This document shows positions 35,241 to 43,426 of a DNA stretch of 52,429 bases, one piece after another. Made by a program: the position numbers and the translations under genes. Where the stretch lies: positions 1 to 52,429 of the forward strand of contig JAEUTQ010000019.1 of the NCBI GenBank assembly GCA_016787445.1, read 5' to 3'. Within the stretch, counting starts at the first letter, position 1; each line of letters opens with the position of its first letter. The stretch comes from Bacteroidia bacterium. GTDB taxonomy: Bacteria > Bacteroidota > Bacteroidia > B-17B0 > Aurantibacillaceae. The notes below the pieces were generated by a model. That model did not search any database and was not told where the DNA came from. It saw only the letters and a list, made by a program, of their open reading frames with translations.

Positions 35241-35416
35241 ACGCCCGTTTTCCGGAGTAAACGGGCATTTTCCTCCGGATACTCGTATTTACGGGGGTTT
35301 ACGGGCGTAAAGTAGGGTAATTCATTGGGAAGCATGATTTTAATAAATTAATCGTAAAACGGGAGTAAACGCCCGTTTACGCCGGTGCGAAACTAAAACA
35401 ATAAATATCCGGTGCG
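35241..35416. repeat. Cluster of GTAAACGGGC-type direct and inverted repeats
   Basis: The stretch is more GC-rich than its surroundings and holds: GCCCGTTT/AAACGGGC (35243-35250, 35259-35266); TTTACG/CGTAAA (35298-35303, 35306-35311); GTAAACG/CGTTTAC (35365-35371, 35374-35380); a direct repeat GGAGTAAACG (35254-35263 and 35362-35371); and CCGGTGCG twice (35382-35389, 35409-35416). No ORF is plausible. Such an array could be an origin of transfer, an origin of replication of the excised form, or a regulator-binding cluster. Confidence 0.6.
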
Positions 35417-35470
35417 TTTTCCTGCCGGAGGAATATATTTTAAGTTCAAAAAAATACAGGCACAAAAAAA

Positions 35471-35486
35471 GAGGGCGGTTGCCCTC
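35471..35486 (-). terminator. Intrinsic terminator of the 35.5-36.6 kb module
   Basis: Perfect 6-bp stem GAGGGC (35471-35476) and GCCCTC (35481-35486) with a GGTT loop. On the minus strand it is followed by seven T bases (35470-35464). It lies 24 bases after the stop codon of the 78-residue gene. Confidence 0.85.
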
Positions 35487-35509
35487 TTAGTAAAATAAGG
35501 AGTAATGGT

Positions 35510-35746
35510 TTACGCTTCTGGTTTTGTTTTGTCTTTATGTCTGAATTTGAATTCAGGTTTGCCTTCAAGCTTTGTTGTAACGTCTTTCACGATACAATAG
35601 GCACCATAAGCAGCTAAGCAAATGATAACACCACCCACGATATAGTGAGTGGTGCTTAATTTAAAAGGCTGATGTGGACGCGCGACATGATCCAAGGGTG
35701 TACCATACAGTTTTTGGATTTCCGGGTAGGTAATTTTCGCATTCAT
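35510..35746 (-). CDS. Small single-span membrane protein
   Basis: 78 residues with one clear membrane span (YIVGGVIICLAAYGAYCIV, about 35-53) and a basic C-terminal tail (KFRHKDKTKPEA), so the tail is probably cytoplasmic. No signal peptidase site. Family unknown. Last gene of a three-gene minus-strand module ended by a strong terminator. Position beside the repeat array hints at a role in element maintenance or transfer rather than defence. Confidence 0.6.
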   Translation of the reverse strand: MNAKITYPEIQKLYGTPLDHVARPHQPFKLSTTHYIVGGVIICLAAYGAYCIVKDVTTKLEGKPEFKFRHKDKTKPEA

Positions 35747-35758
35747 TTTATTTTGGTT

Positions 35759-36259
35759 TTAAGGTTTATAAAAAATTAGTATTTCAAGTGGGCTTACCAA
35801 ATAGGTTAAGAAGTTGCCGAACATCACGCAGAAGCCATTCTTTACGTTGCAAAGTGGAAAAAAGTAACTGTAATGTCGCAGATCAACTTCCAGATCTTCC
35901 AAAAATTTTATGCTATAAATAGTACCATTCTTTTTGTCGATGCTCAAGCTGGAGAAAACTTCAATATTCTTTTCTAATTGATTTTGGTTAATACTTGGCG
36001 CCTCAGGTTCAGATTTTTTGACAGAAGGCGGAACCGACCCTTCAGGAATTGTAATAGGCGCTTCTTCTTCAAAATCCATAGATCTTCTTTCTAATTTTAA
36101 TTTTTTCAATTTTCTATTTTCGTTGTAATGATCATCAGCACACTTGTCGCAACAGTAAATCCGACCCCTAGTGGTCATAAAAGGCTGTGAGCATCTTGGG
36201 AAAAGGCAAACCCTATAGTAAGGGCTTGTAGGATCAATTTTCAAACTGTTTTTTTTCAT
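35759..36259 (-). CDS. Zinc-finger-type protein of the small island module
   Basis: 166 residues. C18 (RVCLFPRCSQPF, with C23) and CCDKCADDHYNENRK (about 36-50) form a probable zinc-binding finger of the kind found in small Bacteroidota mobile-element proteins, followed by a lysine/arginine-rich helix, an acidic Pro/Glu linker and an unrecognised C-terminal part. It probably binds nucleic acid. It lies between an excisionase-like HTH gene and a membrane protein gene. Confidence 0.6.
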   Translation of the reverse strand: MKKNSLKIDPTSPYYRVCLFPRCSQPFMTTRGRIYCCDKCADDHYNENRKLKKLKLERRSMDFEEEAPITIPEGSVPPSVKKSEPEAPSINQNQLEKNIEVFSSLSIDKKNGTIYSIKFLEDLEVDLRHYSYFFPLCNVKNGFCVMFGNFLTYLVSPLEILIFYKP

Positions 36260-36289
36260 GGTTCTAATTTTAAATTTTATAGATTTTAT

Positions 36290-36565
36290 TTATTCTTCAA
36301 TTAGTGCTAATACATTTTCACGCTTAAAGAAGGTGCTGCCATTGATCTTATACTTTCTTAGTTTTTTTTCTTGGATTAACTTGTAGACGCTTGGTCTACT
36401 AATCTTCAACAAAGCTTGTACCTCTCCGATTCGAAGCATGGTGTCATTATCGCGTTTAATATTTTCCTTCACAATATCCTCCACACTTTCCTTAATAACT
36501 TGAAAGAATACCCTTTTGAATTCATCAACAGTTAGTGAATATAAAGGCTTGCCATTCTCACTCAT
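36290..36565 (-). CDS. Excisionase-type helix-turn-helix protein
   Basis: 91 residues. The C-terminal 50 residues (MLRIGEVQALLKISRPSVYK then LIQEKKLRKYKINGSTFFKR) are a MerR-like/HTH_17 excisionase domain with a winged hairpin. Such proteins act as directionality factors or transcription regulators on Bacteroidota elements. Being 33 kb from the integrase it is not its operon partner, but it could still act on the att sites or on the repeat array at 35.3 kb. Confidence 0.8.
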   Translation of the reverse strand: MSENGKPLYSLTVDEFKRVFFQVIKESVEDIVKENIKRDNDTMLRIGEVQALLKISRPSVYKLIQEKKLRKYKINGSTFFKRENVLALIEE

Positions 36566-36674
36566 TTTTTGTATATTTAATTTGTGTTTTGATTAACTCT
36601 TTGATACCATAAAGTTCTGTAATGTTGGTGACTTAAAATAAAATTTATTCGAAATTATCCTGACGCAAAAACGC

Positions 36675-36714
36675 GTAAAGTTTAGTAAAGTATAGCGCAG
36701 TATAGTGCAGCATT
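36675..36714. repeat. Four 10-bp phased direct repeats
   Basis: GTAAAGTTTA (36675), GTAAAGTATA (36685), GCGCAGTATA (36695) and GTGCAGCATT (36705) lie end to end, so each unit falls on the same face of the helix. They sit upstream of the excisionase-like gene. No gene is visible in 36566-36921; an ORF that opens at 36705 in frame with the phosphoesterase reads through the terminator and is rejected. Confidence 0.5.
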
Positions 36715-36921
36715 TTGAGCAAATATTTAAGTTCAATCATTTAAAAACGAAATTGGCTCATTTTATCGCCTTGAAATTTGTTAATCAAATTTTGTTTGAA
36801 CATATTAGCACCCTAAATGAAAATTACAGGCACATACCAACAACAAACAACTCAAGTGACATTGAAGTCAATTATGAGAGCTATTGGGGTATATTAATGT
36901 TTAAAAAAATATTTATTAATC

Positions 36922-36947
36922 AAACCCCGGCGAAACCGGGGTTTTTT
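36922..36947 (+). terminator. Strong intrinsic terminator directly before a start codon
   Basis: Perfect 9-bp stem AAACCCCGG (36922-36930) and CCGGGGTTT (36936-36944) with a CGAAA loop, followed by a T-run to 36947. It ends 12 bases before the phosphoesterase ATG, so it may attenuate that gene or isolate it from upstream transcription. Confidence 0.8.
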
Positions 36948-36959
36948 ATTGGAGTAAAA

Positions 36960-37586
36960 ATGAAATTTGTAGCTATAAGCGATACACACGGAATGCATAA
37001 TAGATTAATTCTTCCAAAAGGAGATGCAATTATTCATGCAGGTGACATAAGTCGAATGGGACACGAAGAAGAAGTAATCGAATTTTTAAATTGGTTTAAA
37101 GAACTTGACTTTAGGCACAAGATATTTATTCCCGGTAATCATGATTTCTTTTTCGAGAGTTCATCACCGCAAAAAGTGTATGATATTATTCCCGAAAATG
37201 TAATCTATCTTAACGATAGCGCAGTGACTATTGATGGAATAAAAATTTGGGGTTCACCGATTAGTCCGTGGTTTCATGATTGGGCATTCAACCGTAAACG
37301 TGGTTTTGAAATTAATATGCATTGGAATAGAATCCCACCCGATACTGATATATTAATTACTCATGGGCCTGCCTATGGAAGATTAGACAAAACTATCTAT
37401 GGAGATTATGTTGGATGTGAGGATTTATTAAATAAGATTCATGATATAAAACCGAAATATCACATTTGCGGCCACATACATGAAGCATATGGTAAATGGA
37501 ATGATGGCAACACTACTTTTATTAATGCCAGTGTGTTGGATCATAAGTATAGGATGAAGAATGAGGCTATTTTGTTTGAGCTTTGA
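36960..37586 (+). CDS. Metallophosphoesterase family protein
   Basis: 208 residues from the ATG at 36960, preceded by GGAG. Calcineurin-like motifs are in order: D-x-H (ISDTHG, 7-12), GD (HAGDIS, about 29-34), GNHD (about 61-64), then late histidines in THGP (about 132-135) and CGHIHEAYG (about 168-176). This is a complete two-metal set. Family members cleave phosphoesters of nucleotides, nucleic acids or proteins; the substrate is not evident. No close partner gene on its strand. An island position suggests nucleotide- or phage-related work, but this is only inference. Confidence 0.85.
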   Translation: MKFVAISDTHGMHNRLILPKGDAIIHAGDISRMGHEEEVIEFLNWFKELDFRHKIFIPGNHDFFFESSSPQKVYDIIPENVIYLNDSAVTIDGIKIWGSPISPWFHDWAFNRKRGFEINMHWNRIPPDTDILITHGPAYGRLDKTIYGDYVGCEDLLNKIHDIKPKYHICGHIHEAYGKWNDGNTTFINASVLDHKYRMKNEAILFEL

Positions 37587-37614
37587 GATTAACACATTTC
37601 GACGTATCACATAG

Positions 37615-37629
37615 GTTGATGAAATCAAC
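37615..37629. promoter_or_regulatory. Inverted repeat upstream of the XRE protein
   Basis: GTTGAT (37615-37620) and ATCAAC (37624-37629) with a 3-nt spacer, 79 bases upstream of the XRE gene start. It could be that protein's operator. Confidence 0.35.
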
Positions 37630-37708
37630 TTAATTATTTTGTGCCAATTTGGTATTTTTTTAAATGACACTCTTCTATTGAATTAATATTGTATAAAATT
37701 AGAATTTC

Positions 37709-38671
37709 ATGAAAGACCCGGTTGATTACAAAAAGCTTCGCGATCTTAGAATTGACAATGATATGAAGCAAAAGGAAATAGCTGCAAAACTGAATATAAC
37801 TCCTTCTGCGTATAGTAGATTAGAAAGCGGTAAGCGCCAAATCCGAACGGAGCAACTCAATATTATTGCGCAGGTGTTAGGGAAGAACATCACTTATTTT
37901 TTCAAGAAGTCCACACATGATGAATCTATTGAGGAAAATGCAGAAACTTTAAAAGCTGAAATAAGCCTTTTGAAATCAATGTTACATTTACTTAGTGTAG
38001 GAGTTGAACAAGAGCTTGATTATTTGGACAATCAGTATATTAGCAAATATGAGCCGATTAAGTATTCCTTTTCGGATTTTATTGAAGACGGTAGTTCTAA
38101 GATTGCGCTCTTGCAATTTAAAAAATATATTAAGGAGTACGAAGACCTAATGGACCGCCCATACGAATGGTACAAAGAACAATTAGAAAAAACCTTTCCC
38201 AACTATAATCAACAGGAAAAAAACCCGGATTGGATAAACTCACTTATAGATTATAAGGAAAAATTTGAATTTAATGGAAACCATCCATTCAATATGTTCT
38301 TTAGTAAAGAGCATTACGAATACTTTAAGGATAAAAGTGATGAGTTTATTATGGATTTCATTTTGGATGAGGAAAATTTTGATTTCGTTGAGATGATTAT
38401 GAATGATGGAGTGGGATCAGGATACTCATATTCGGAGGAGGATAACTACTCAGCTTTCAAAGATATGTTAGAGGAAAATCATCTGGTTAGACTACTCTTT
38501 GAATATGGATTTCTGAGTAAAACTAGACAGGCCTATTTTTGGGACAAATATCTGAATGATAAGGGGGAAACCTTTAGGTCACAGATTCAACCTGAAAACA
38601 ATGAAGTAATTGAAGCGATACGTGAAAAGATGAATGAGATCTACTCACTGAAATCACCCTGTAAATTATAG
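37709..38671 (+). CDS. XRE-type helix-turn-helix protein with large unknown C terminus
   Basis: 320 residues. The helix-turn-helix spans about 8-65 (KLRDLRIDNDMKQKEIAAKL, then TPSAYSRLESGKRQI). A short helix region follows, then about 200 acidic, aromatic-rich residues with no recognised motif (many Asp/Glu/Tyr/Phe). This is unlike a simple repressor, so the C-terminal part may be a sensor or effector. Monocistronic, convergent with the cysteine-peptidase gene. Confidence 0.75.
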   Translation: MKDPVDYKKLRDLRIDNDMKQKEIAAKLNITPSAYSRLESGKRQIRTEQLNIIAQVLGKNITYFFKKSTHDESIEENAETLKAEISLLKSMLHLLSVGVEQELDYLDNQYISKYEPIKYSFSDFIEDGSSKIALLQFKKYIKEYEDLMDRPYEWYKEQLEKTFPNYNQQEKNPDWINSLIDYKEKFEFNGNHPFNMFFSKEHYEYFKDKSDEFIMDFILDEENFDFVEMIMNDGVGSGYSYSEEDNYSAFKDMLEENHLVRLLFEYGFLSKTRQAYFWDKYLNDKGETFRSQIQPENNEVIEAIREKMNEIYSLKSPCKL

Positions 38672-38705
38672 GAGAAAGTGGTCTTAAAGAAAACGTTAAT
38701 GTTTA

Positions 38706-40262
38706 TCAGTCCTTTGTCAATTGAGTTATGAAATGTTTGATGTACATTGAACCATTATTTCTTCTTTTGAAGAGTTTTTTAAACTTATCCCCTTCCTGAG
38801 AAATAAGACGAATTAAATCATCCTTAACGCCATCGTAGTAAACTATTATATTGATTCCGATCATTCCATTTGCCATATCAGTGGCATCGAACGTAAAACT
38901 AAAAACCTTATCGGTTCCTAAATAGCAGTCGGCTATCCAAATGTAGCGAGGAAGACTTGTTGTCAGAAGATTTAATTTTTCCCTATTACTTAGGTTAGAA
39001 TTTTTTATAGAATTTTTGAAACCTTCACTAAAATCTAATTTTATATCCCATACTAAATCTAGGTTCGTCTTCCCGTCAAAGGCTGTTGTTATGATTCGAT
39101 CGTACCCAAGTACAAGAAGTTTTATTTCTGCATAAGAAATTCTAATTTTTGGATATAAAGGAACAATTATGGATGAAACTAGCGTTTTGCGCTTTTTTGG
39201 ATCATTTTCATTCCAGGGACATTTTATTTCACCGTCACCTTCAAATTCCACTCTTACAAATGGCCCGAACTGATCATCGTGCGCATAAATTTTGTCAATA
39301 AAATCTGACGCATACGATAACCTCTCCGCATTATCATTAACAGGCGCAAGGTTTGTTTGTTTAAAACCTGACACAGTTAAAGCGTGTAAGCCATAGGCCT
39401 CTGGATCTGCTGGATTTGGTACCGCTATGATTAAAATTATCGGAATCCCAATACGAGAGTAAGCATTAATCGTTTGTTTAATATAGCTGTTAGAGAGAAC
39501 CGCTATTTCAGAAGCCTCATGCTCCATATCAGGTTGTCTGAGCTCAGTAACCAGTCCAGAATTGTAAATAGCATTACAAATTTGGTTAATATTTAAGCCT
39601 TCTTTGTTGGGAAAGAGACGGCTTCCATCGTGGCCGATATTTCCAGCATCTTTTGTAATCTGACTAGGTGATTTTAGAGTTGTATGATAATCTAATGACG
39701 CTTTGCTTAACATTGACCATATAGCGGTAGTTGCACATGCAGCAAGAACACTATCTTGCTCCTGAAAGGCCAGCGAGGTGATTTTTATTTTCACACCATA
39801 AAAATGAACATTGTATTTCCTTAACCCAAAAAAATATCTGTTACTGAGATTTTTCTCGGATGCGTAAGTTTTAAGAATTGTAAAACCAATTACTGTTGTG
39901 GGGATAGGTTTTACGACAATGAATCCAAGATAATGGTCCCAAAACTCTTTATTATCACTATATGGTGCAAGAATCTTTTCGTTTATTTCCTCAAGAGAAA
40001 ACTTATTTGAAAAAAAATGAATCCTCTTGCATTTATTCGAGTAGTCTTTAAAGCATAACGAATAATAGAAGGAATAATCGTCAATATAATCTTTATTGAT
40101 GTAGTTTTCTTCTGTTACAATTGTTTGTGCATTTATCTCTGGGGAAGATAAATACTTCACCAAGTAAGAGTAATGGTGCTTATTCTTGATTACGTCGGAG
40201 GGCGTTTCTTTATTAGACAAAGCTATTGCTAGTCTTTCAGCACTATACTCTTCAAGAAACAT
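38706..40262 (-). CDS. Papain/C39-like cysteine peptidase candidate
   Basis: 518 residues. LAFQEQDSVLAACATTAIWS (about 164-183) matches the nucleophile region of papain-like and C39-like peptidases: a glutamine (Q167 or Q169) upstream and C176 at the helix start. GLHALTVSGF (about 291-300) supplies the histidine (H293). The flanking 150 N-terminal and 200 C-terminal residues are unrecognised. No signal peptide. It follows a 60-residue coiled-coil gene and lies divergent from the ubiquitin-like operon, so it could be a deconjugating or activating protease for that system; this link is inference. Confidence 0.7.
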   Translation of the reverse strand: MFLEEYSAERLAIALSNKETPSDVIKNKHHYSYLVKYLSSPEINAQTIVTEENYINKDYIDDYSFYYSLCFKDYSNKCKRIHFFSNKFSLEEINEKILAPYSDNKEFWDHYLGFIVVKPIPTTVIGFTILKTYASEKNLSNRYFFGLRKYNVHFYGVKIKITSLAFQEQDSVLAACATTAIWSMLSKASLDYHTTLKSPSQITKDAGNIGHDGSRLFPNKEGLNINQICNAIYNSGLVTELRQPDMEHEASEIAVLSNSYIKQTINAYSRIGIPIILIIAVPNPADPEAYGLHALTVSGFKQTNLAPVNDNAERLSYASDFIDKIYAHDDQFGPFVRVEFEGDGEIKCPWNENDPKKRKTLVSSIIVPLYPKIRISYAEIKLLVLGYDRIITTAFDGKTNLDLVWDIKLDFSEGFKNSIKNSNLSNREKLNLLTTSLPRYIWIADCYLGTDKVFSFTFDATDMANGMIGINIIVYYDGVKDDLIRLISQEGDKFKKLFKRRNNGSMYIKHFITQLTKD

Positions 40263-40270
40263 AATCTGAA

Positions 40271-40453
40271 TTAAAGTTGAACCACCTTCTTTAGAAGCTC
40301 CTGATTTATTTCTTGGAGCTTAATAACAGCTTCTTGTTCCTGAACAGTTTTATCGATTAACTTCAGAACAGTTTCCACTTTTGATGATTCAATTTTTGAA
40401 TTCAACGATGATGATCCTTGATTCAAAATTTGAGAAATATGTGGTTTTTCCAT
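40271..40453 (-). CDS. 60-residue coiled-coil protein
   Basis: Starts MEKPHISQ at 40453. A farther in-frame ATG at 40513 lies upstream of the -7 element at 40507-40500 and is rejected. Residues 20-58 form a heptad-like helix (ETVLKLIDKTVQEQEAVIKL and onward). No catalytic motif. It ends 8 bases before the cysteine-peptidase gene and is probably co-transcribed with it, perhaps as an oligomerisation partner. Confidence 0.6.
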   Translation of the reverse strand: MEKPHISQILNQGSSSLNSKIESSKVETVLKLIDKTVQEQEAVIKLQEINQELLKKVVQL

Positions 40454-40499
40454 ATTGATGTTATTACAATTATAAGACAATAATGCTTTTAAGGGGACG

Positions 40500-40507
40500 C
40501 AAAGATA
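40500..40507 (-). promoter_or_regulatory. Predicted -7 element for the coiled-coil/peptidase unit
   Basis: Minus-strand TATCTTTG matches TAnnTTTG exactly, 46 bases upstream of the ATG at 40453. This element decides the start of the small gene. Confidence 0.5.
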
Positions 40508-40617
40508 CAACACTAATTAACAGAAAAATGTTAAGTATGGAAAATCTTTTTTAGTTTTCATTTATAAATAATTGATTTGCAAATATTTGTGTGTGTTTTG
40601 CAAAATAAAATATAGCC

Positions 40618-40635
40618 CTTGACACTATTGTCAAG
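40618..40635. promoter_or_regulatory. Inverted repeat between the XRE gene and the coiled-coil gene
   Basis: CTTGACA (40618-40624) and TGTCAAG (40629-40635) with a 4-nt spacer, perfect arms. It lies after the XRE gene stop (minus strand) and upstream of the next promoter: a terminator without a good T-run, or an operator. Confidence 0.4.
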
Positions 40636-40690
40636 AGGAACTTCTTAGTGAAGAAACCACAGGAATCAGTACGAATTTAGTGCCAAAGAT

Positions 40691-41032
40691 CTATTCCTGC
40701 TTTTTGCTAAATCGGATGTGTTTTAAATAGGAAAGCAACTCCTTTTCTTCCTCTTCTGTTATCGATTCAGCAGAGAGAGCAACGGTATTCAGTAACTTAT
40801 TTTTCTTTGGCGCACCTTTATTAATTATGCCGGATGCTGCCAAAAGAGTATCTAGATCTATATGGTAAAGACTAGCTAATTTATATAGTACGTCAGCCGA
40901 AGGTTTTTTAATCTTGTCGTTTTCAAGTTGACTTAGATAAGCGTTTGATATTCCTATTGCGTCCTCAACCTGTCTTAAAGTTAGTGGGATTAGCTCGCGA
41001 GCTTCTTTTAGAGTTTTACCTAATGTTGTCAT
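40691..41032 (-). CDS. XRE-family regulator of the ubiquitin-like locus
   Basis: 113 residues. The helix-turn-helix spans about 5-62 (LKEARELIPLTLRQVEDAIG, then SNAYLSQLENDKIKKPSADV), followed by a short helical tail ending EEEEKELLSYLKHIRFSKK, as in ImmR/SinR-like repressors. It is divergent from the multiubiquitin operon across a 22-bp-arm dyad that covers both promoters, so it most likely represses both directions. Confidence 0.85.
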   Translation of the reverse strand: MTTLGKTLKEARELIPLTLRQVEDAIGISNAYLSQLENDKIKKPSADVLYKLASLYHIDLDTLLAASGIINKGAPKKNKLLNTVALSAESITEEEEKELLSYLKHIRFSKKQE

Positions 41033-41052
41033 TTTTAACGGGATCTATACTG

Positions 41053-41152
41053 CAAATGTACCACTAAAATCTAAATCTAACAAGCAATTCTAAATTGTTG
41101 ATAACTATATTTAGCACTTGCTTGATATATTTAGATTTTCTTTATACATTTG
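41053..41152. promoter_or_regulatory. Symmetric divergent promoter with a 22-bp-arm operator dyad
   Basis: The arms are 41066-41087 and 41118-41139; they are inverted copies with 2 mismatches of 22 (AAAATCTAAAT at one outer end, ATTTAGATTTT at the other; CAAGCAA and TTGCTTG at the inner ends). The 30-bp centre holds another CTAAAT/ATTTAG pair (41090-41095, 41109-41114). Identical -7 elements TACATTTG lie 5 bases outside each arm: 41145-41152 on plus and 41060-41053 on minus. A CTTG at 41121-41124 is suitably spaced as the plus -33. Confidence 0.75.
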
Positions 41153-41194
41153 TATCGTGAAGTTAAATAATAACCACTTTTAAAACATATAAAA

Positions 41195-41683
41195 ATGTCA
41201 ACACAAAAAGATAAAGGCCATGAAAACGGCAAGAAGTTGCATCTAATAATAGATGGCAAACATTACGATTGGAGCGAACAATACATTACCGGCGCTCAGG
41301 TAAAAGAGTTAGGAAAGATACCTAAAGAGAACGAGGTTTATTTATCAATTAAAAAACCTTGGGAAGACGAATTAATTCTCGATGAAACCAAAACAGACTT
41401 AGCAAGACCGGGAATTGAACACTTTTATTCCGTGAAACCAATTGAATTACCAGTTGTGATAATTGTCAACGGGCGAGAGAGATCGTGGGATAAACGCACA
41501 ATAACCTTTGAGGAAGTTGTAAAACTTGCGTTTGATAACTATATGGATAATGGTACCACCCTGTATACTGTAACGTATAAAAAAGGCCCTGAGCAAAACC
41601 CTGAAGGCACAATGGTCAAGGGAGATAAAGTTTTCGTTAAAAATAAAATGATTTTCAATGTCACATCAACTGATAAGTCATAG
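41195..41683 (+). CDS. Tandem multiubiquitin-domain protein
   Basis: 162 residues with two consecutive multiubiquitin (ubiquitin-like beta-grasp) domains: about 15-82 (LHLIIDGKHYDWSEQYITG and on) and about 85-158 (LPVVIIVNGRERSWDKRTIT and on). Each has the pattern hydrophobic strand, NG/DG turn, W, ITG/ITF, helix. The chain ends in FNVTSTDKS with no diglycine, so it would need processing or may use a different conjugation chemistry. First gene of a six-gene operon. Its end overlaps the E1-like gene by 26 bases. Confidence 0.87.
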   Translation: MSTQKDKGHENGKKLHLIIDGKHYDWSEQYITGAQVKELGKIPKENEVYLSIKKPWEDELILDETKTDLARPGIEHFYSVKPIELPVVIIVNGRERSWDKRTITFEEVVKLAFDNYMDNGTTLYTVTYKKGPEQNPEGTMVKGDKVFVKNKMIFNVTSTDKS

Positions 41684-42836
41684 TCCTGATCTTAAACGAC
41701 TCAGAGATGAAGGCTATGAAATTGAGGTAAAGGGAGGTTATTTGATAGCAAATCATATACCCTATGTCAATAGTAGTAGAGAGATTAAATATGGTAAGCT
41801 CATAAGTGAGCTTACTTTAAAGAATAATAAGGAAACTGCGCCTCCAAGTACGCATGTCATTAATTTCTGTGGCGAACATCCCTGCAACAAGGATGGATCA
41901 ATTATTACACAAATTCAGCACGCAACCGCTACACAAACGTTAGCGGAGGGAGTTACCATTAATTATTCGTTTTCAAATAAGCCGCCCAGCGGGTATCCAA
42001 ATTACTACGAAAAAATTCGAAGATATGCTGATATGATATCGGCACCTGCAAAATCATTGGATAAAAATGTCACGGAAAAAACGTTTAAAGTAGTACCGGA
42101 CGAGGATGTTGAAAGCGTATTTCAGTACATGGACACAAGTTCATCGAGGGCAAATATTAACGGGTTAAATTCAAAATTCCACGGACTCAAAATTGCGATT
42201 GTCGGATTGGGGGGAACGGGGGCATACATATTAGATCTGTTGGCAAAGACACCGGTAAGTGAAATCCATTTATATGACGGAGATGAATTTCTTCAGCATA
42301 ATGCTTTTCGTTCCCCAGGAGCTGCATCAAATGAGCAACTCGGTCTTAAACAAAAGAAGTCGGATTATTACACGAATATTTATTCCAATATGCATAAAAA
42401 AATAATTCCTCATCATGTGTATTTAGATGGAAAAAACTTATGGGAATTGGATAAAATGAATTATGTATTTATTTGCGTCGATAAAAACTCAGTAAGATCA
42501 GACTTAACCAAGTATCTTCTCAGCGCCAAGATTCCATTTATAGATGTAGGTCTTGGAGTAAACGTGGTAGATGATTTTCTCATAGGAACTTTAAGAGTAA
42601 CTACCGGTACGCCGAGCAAAAATGATCACCTTCCTGTTCGGATTTCGGGAGAAGACAACTTAAATAACGAATATGCTACAAATATTCAAATAGCAGATCT
42701 CAATTGTTTAAACGCGGTCTTAGCTGTAATTAAATGGAAAAAAATGGTTGGATTTTATCAAGATCTTGAACAGGAACATCATTCTACCTATTCTATAAAC
42801 GTATCACAATTACTCAATGAAGATATTACAACATAA
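41658..42836 (+). CDS. E1-like ThiF-family adenylyltransferase with E2-like N-terminal domain
   Basis: 392 residues. The C-terminal two thirds form a ThiF/E1 fold with the glycine-rich nucleotide loop [12 protein letters not shown] (about 178-189), the acidic DGDEF (about 206-210), and FRSPGA. It would adenylate the C terminus of the ubiquitin-like protein. The first 160 residues ([18 protein letters not shown], then NFCGEHPC near 70) resemble DUF6791, possibly an E2-like module. Cysteines at about 72 and 77 and in DLNC (about 351) are candidate thioester sites; which is used is not decided. The start overlaps the multiubiquitin gene. Confidence 0.85.
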   Translation: MSHQLISHSPDLKRLRDEGYEIEVKGGYLIANHIPYVNSSREIKYGKLISELTLKNNKETAPPSTHVINFCGEHPCNKDGSIITQIQHATATQTLAEGVTINYSFSNKPPSGYPNYYEKIRRYADMISAPAKSLDKNVTEKTFKVVPDEDVESVFQYMDTSSSRANINGLNSKFHGLKIAIVGLGGTGAYILDLLAKTPVSEIHLYDGDEFLQHNAFRSPGAASNEQLGLKQKKSDYYTNIYSNMHKKIIPHHVYLDGKNLWELDKMNYVFICVDKNSVRSDLTKYLLSAKIPFIDVGLGVNVVDDFLIGTLRVTTGTPSKNDHLPVRISGEDNLNNEYATNIQIADLNCLNAVLAVIKWKKMVGFYQDLEQEHHSTYSINVSQLLNEDITT

Positions 42837-43191
42837 GTTTGTCGAGACGATACCTGATAAGGTGGAGGAAGGGATACTATACATCTCTATCGAATATTGT
42901 ACGGCGATACATAAATGTGTTTGTGGATGTGGTAATGAAGTTGTAACTCCATTGTCTCCCACGGATTGGAAACTTACATTTAATGGTGAAACAGTTTCTC
43001 TCAGCCCATCAATAGGCAATTGGAGTTTTAAATGCCAATCACATTATTGGATTACATATAACAAAATTAGCCATGCAAGAAAGTGGGATCGAGAGGAGAT
43101 TGATTATGGAAGAGAGAAGGATAACAACCGTAAGAAAAGATTTTTTTCTAAACGGAAAAAGAATGATAAGGGCAAACCTAAAGAAGAGTAA
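42817..43191 (+). CDS. DUF6527-like cysteine/zinc protein of the ubiquitin-like operon
   Basis: 124 residues. [11 protein letters not shown] (about 32-42) and FKCQSHYWI (about 71-79) give four cysteines and a histidine for a zinc site, as in DUF6527 proteins beside multiubiquitin and ThiF genes. The last 40 residues are strongly basic ([16 protein letters not shown]) and may bind nucleic acid or membranes. The start lies 20 bases inside the E1-like gene end. It could act as a zinc-dependent partner or E2/E3 substitute; unproven. Confidence 0.75.
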   Translation: MKILQHKFVETIPDKVEEGILYISIEYCTAIHKCVCGCGNEVVTPLSPTDWKLTFNGETVSLSPSIGNWSFKCQSHYWITYNKISHARKWDREEIDYGREKDNNRKKRFFSKRKKNDKGKPKEE

Positions 43192-43200
43192 ATTTTTAAT

Positions 43201-43422
43201 ATGATAGATATAAGTAAACAAACAGTTAAGATTAACTGTCCGGAATGCAATCGTCAAATAACAGTTGCATTAAAACAAGTTGCTGACGAGGCCGTAATTA
43301 GATGCAGTTGCTGCAAGGAAATACAATTAAGAGATAATAACGGATCAGCAAAAAAAGCCATTCGAGACATAAATGGTGCTTTTAGAGATTTGGATAACAC
43401 AATTAAAAAAATAGGAAAATAG
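43201..43422 (+). CDS. Small zinc-ribbon protein
   Basis: 73 residues. CPEC (about 13-16) and CSCC (about 35-38) form a four-cysteine zinc ribbon; a short helix follows (AIRDINGAFRDLDNTIKKIG). Nine bases after the DUF6527-like gene and four before the next. Function unknown; likely a structural or adaptor part of the ubiquitin-like system. Confidence 0.7.
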   Translation: MIDISKQTVKINCPECNRQITVALKQVADEAVIRCSCCKEIQLRDNNGSAKKAIRDINGAFRDLDNTIKKIGK

Positions 43423-43426
43423 AATT

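Noticed and set aside
36705..36959. 85-codon N-terminal extension of the phosphoesterase ORF
   Set aside because: The extension translates through a perfect intrinsic terminator and direct repeats. The family start is MKFVAISDTHG at 36960 with a GGAG ribosome binding site.
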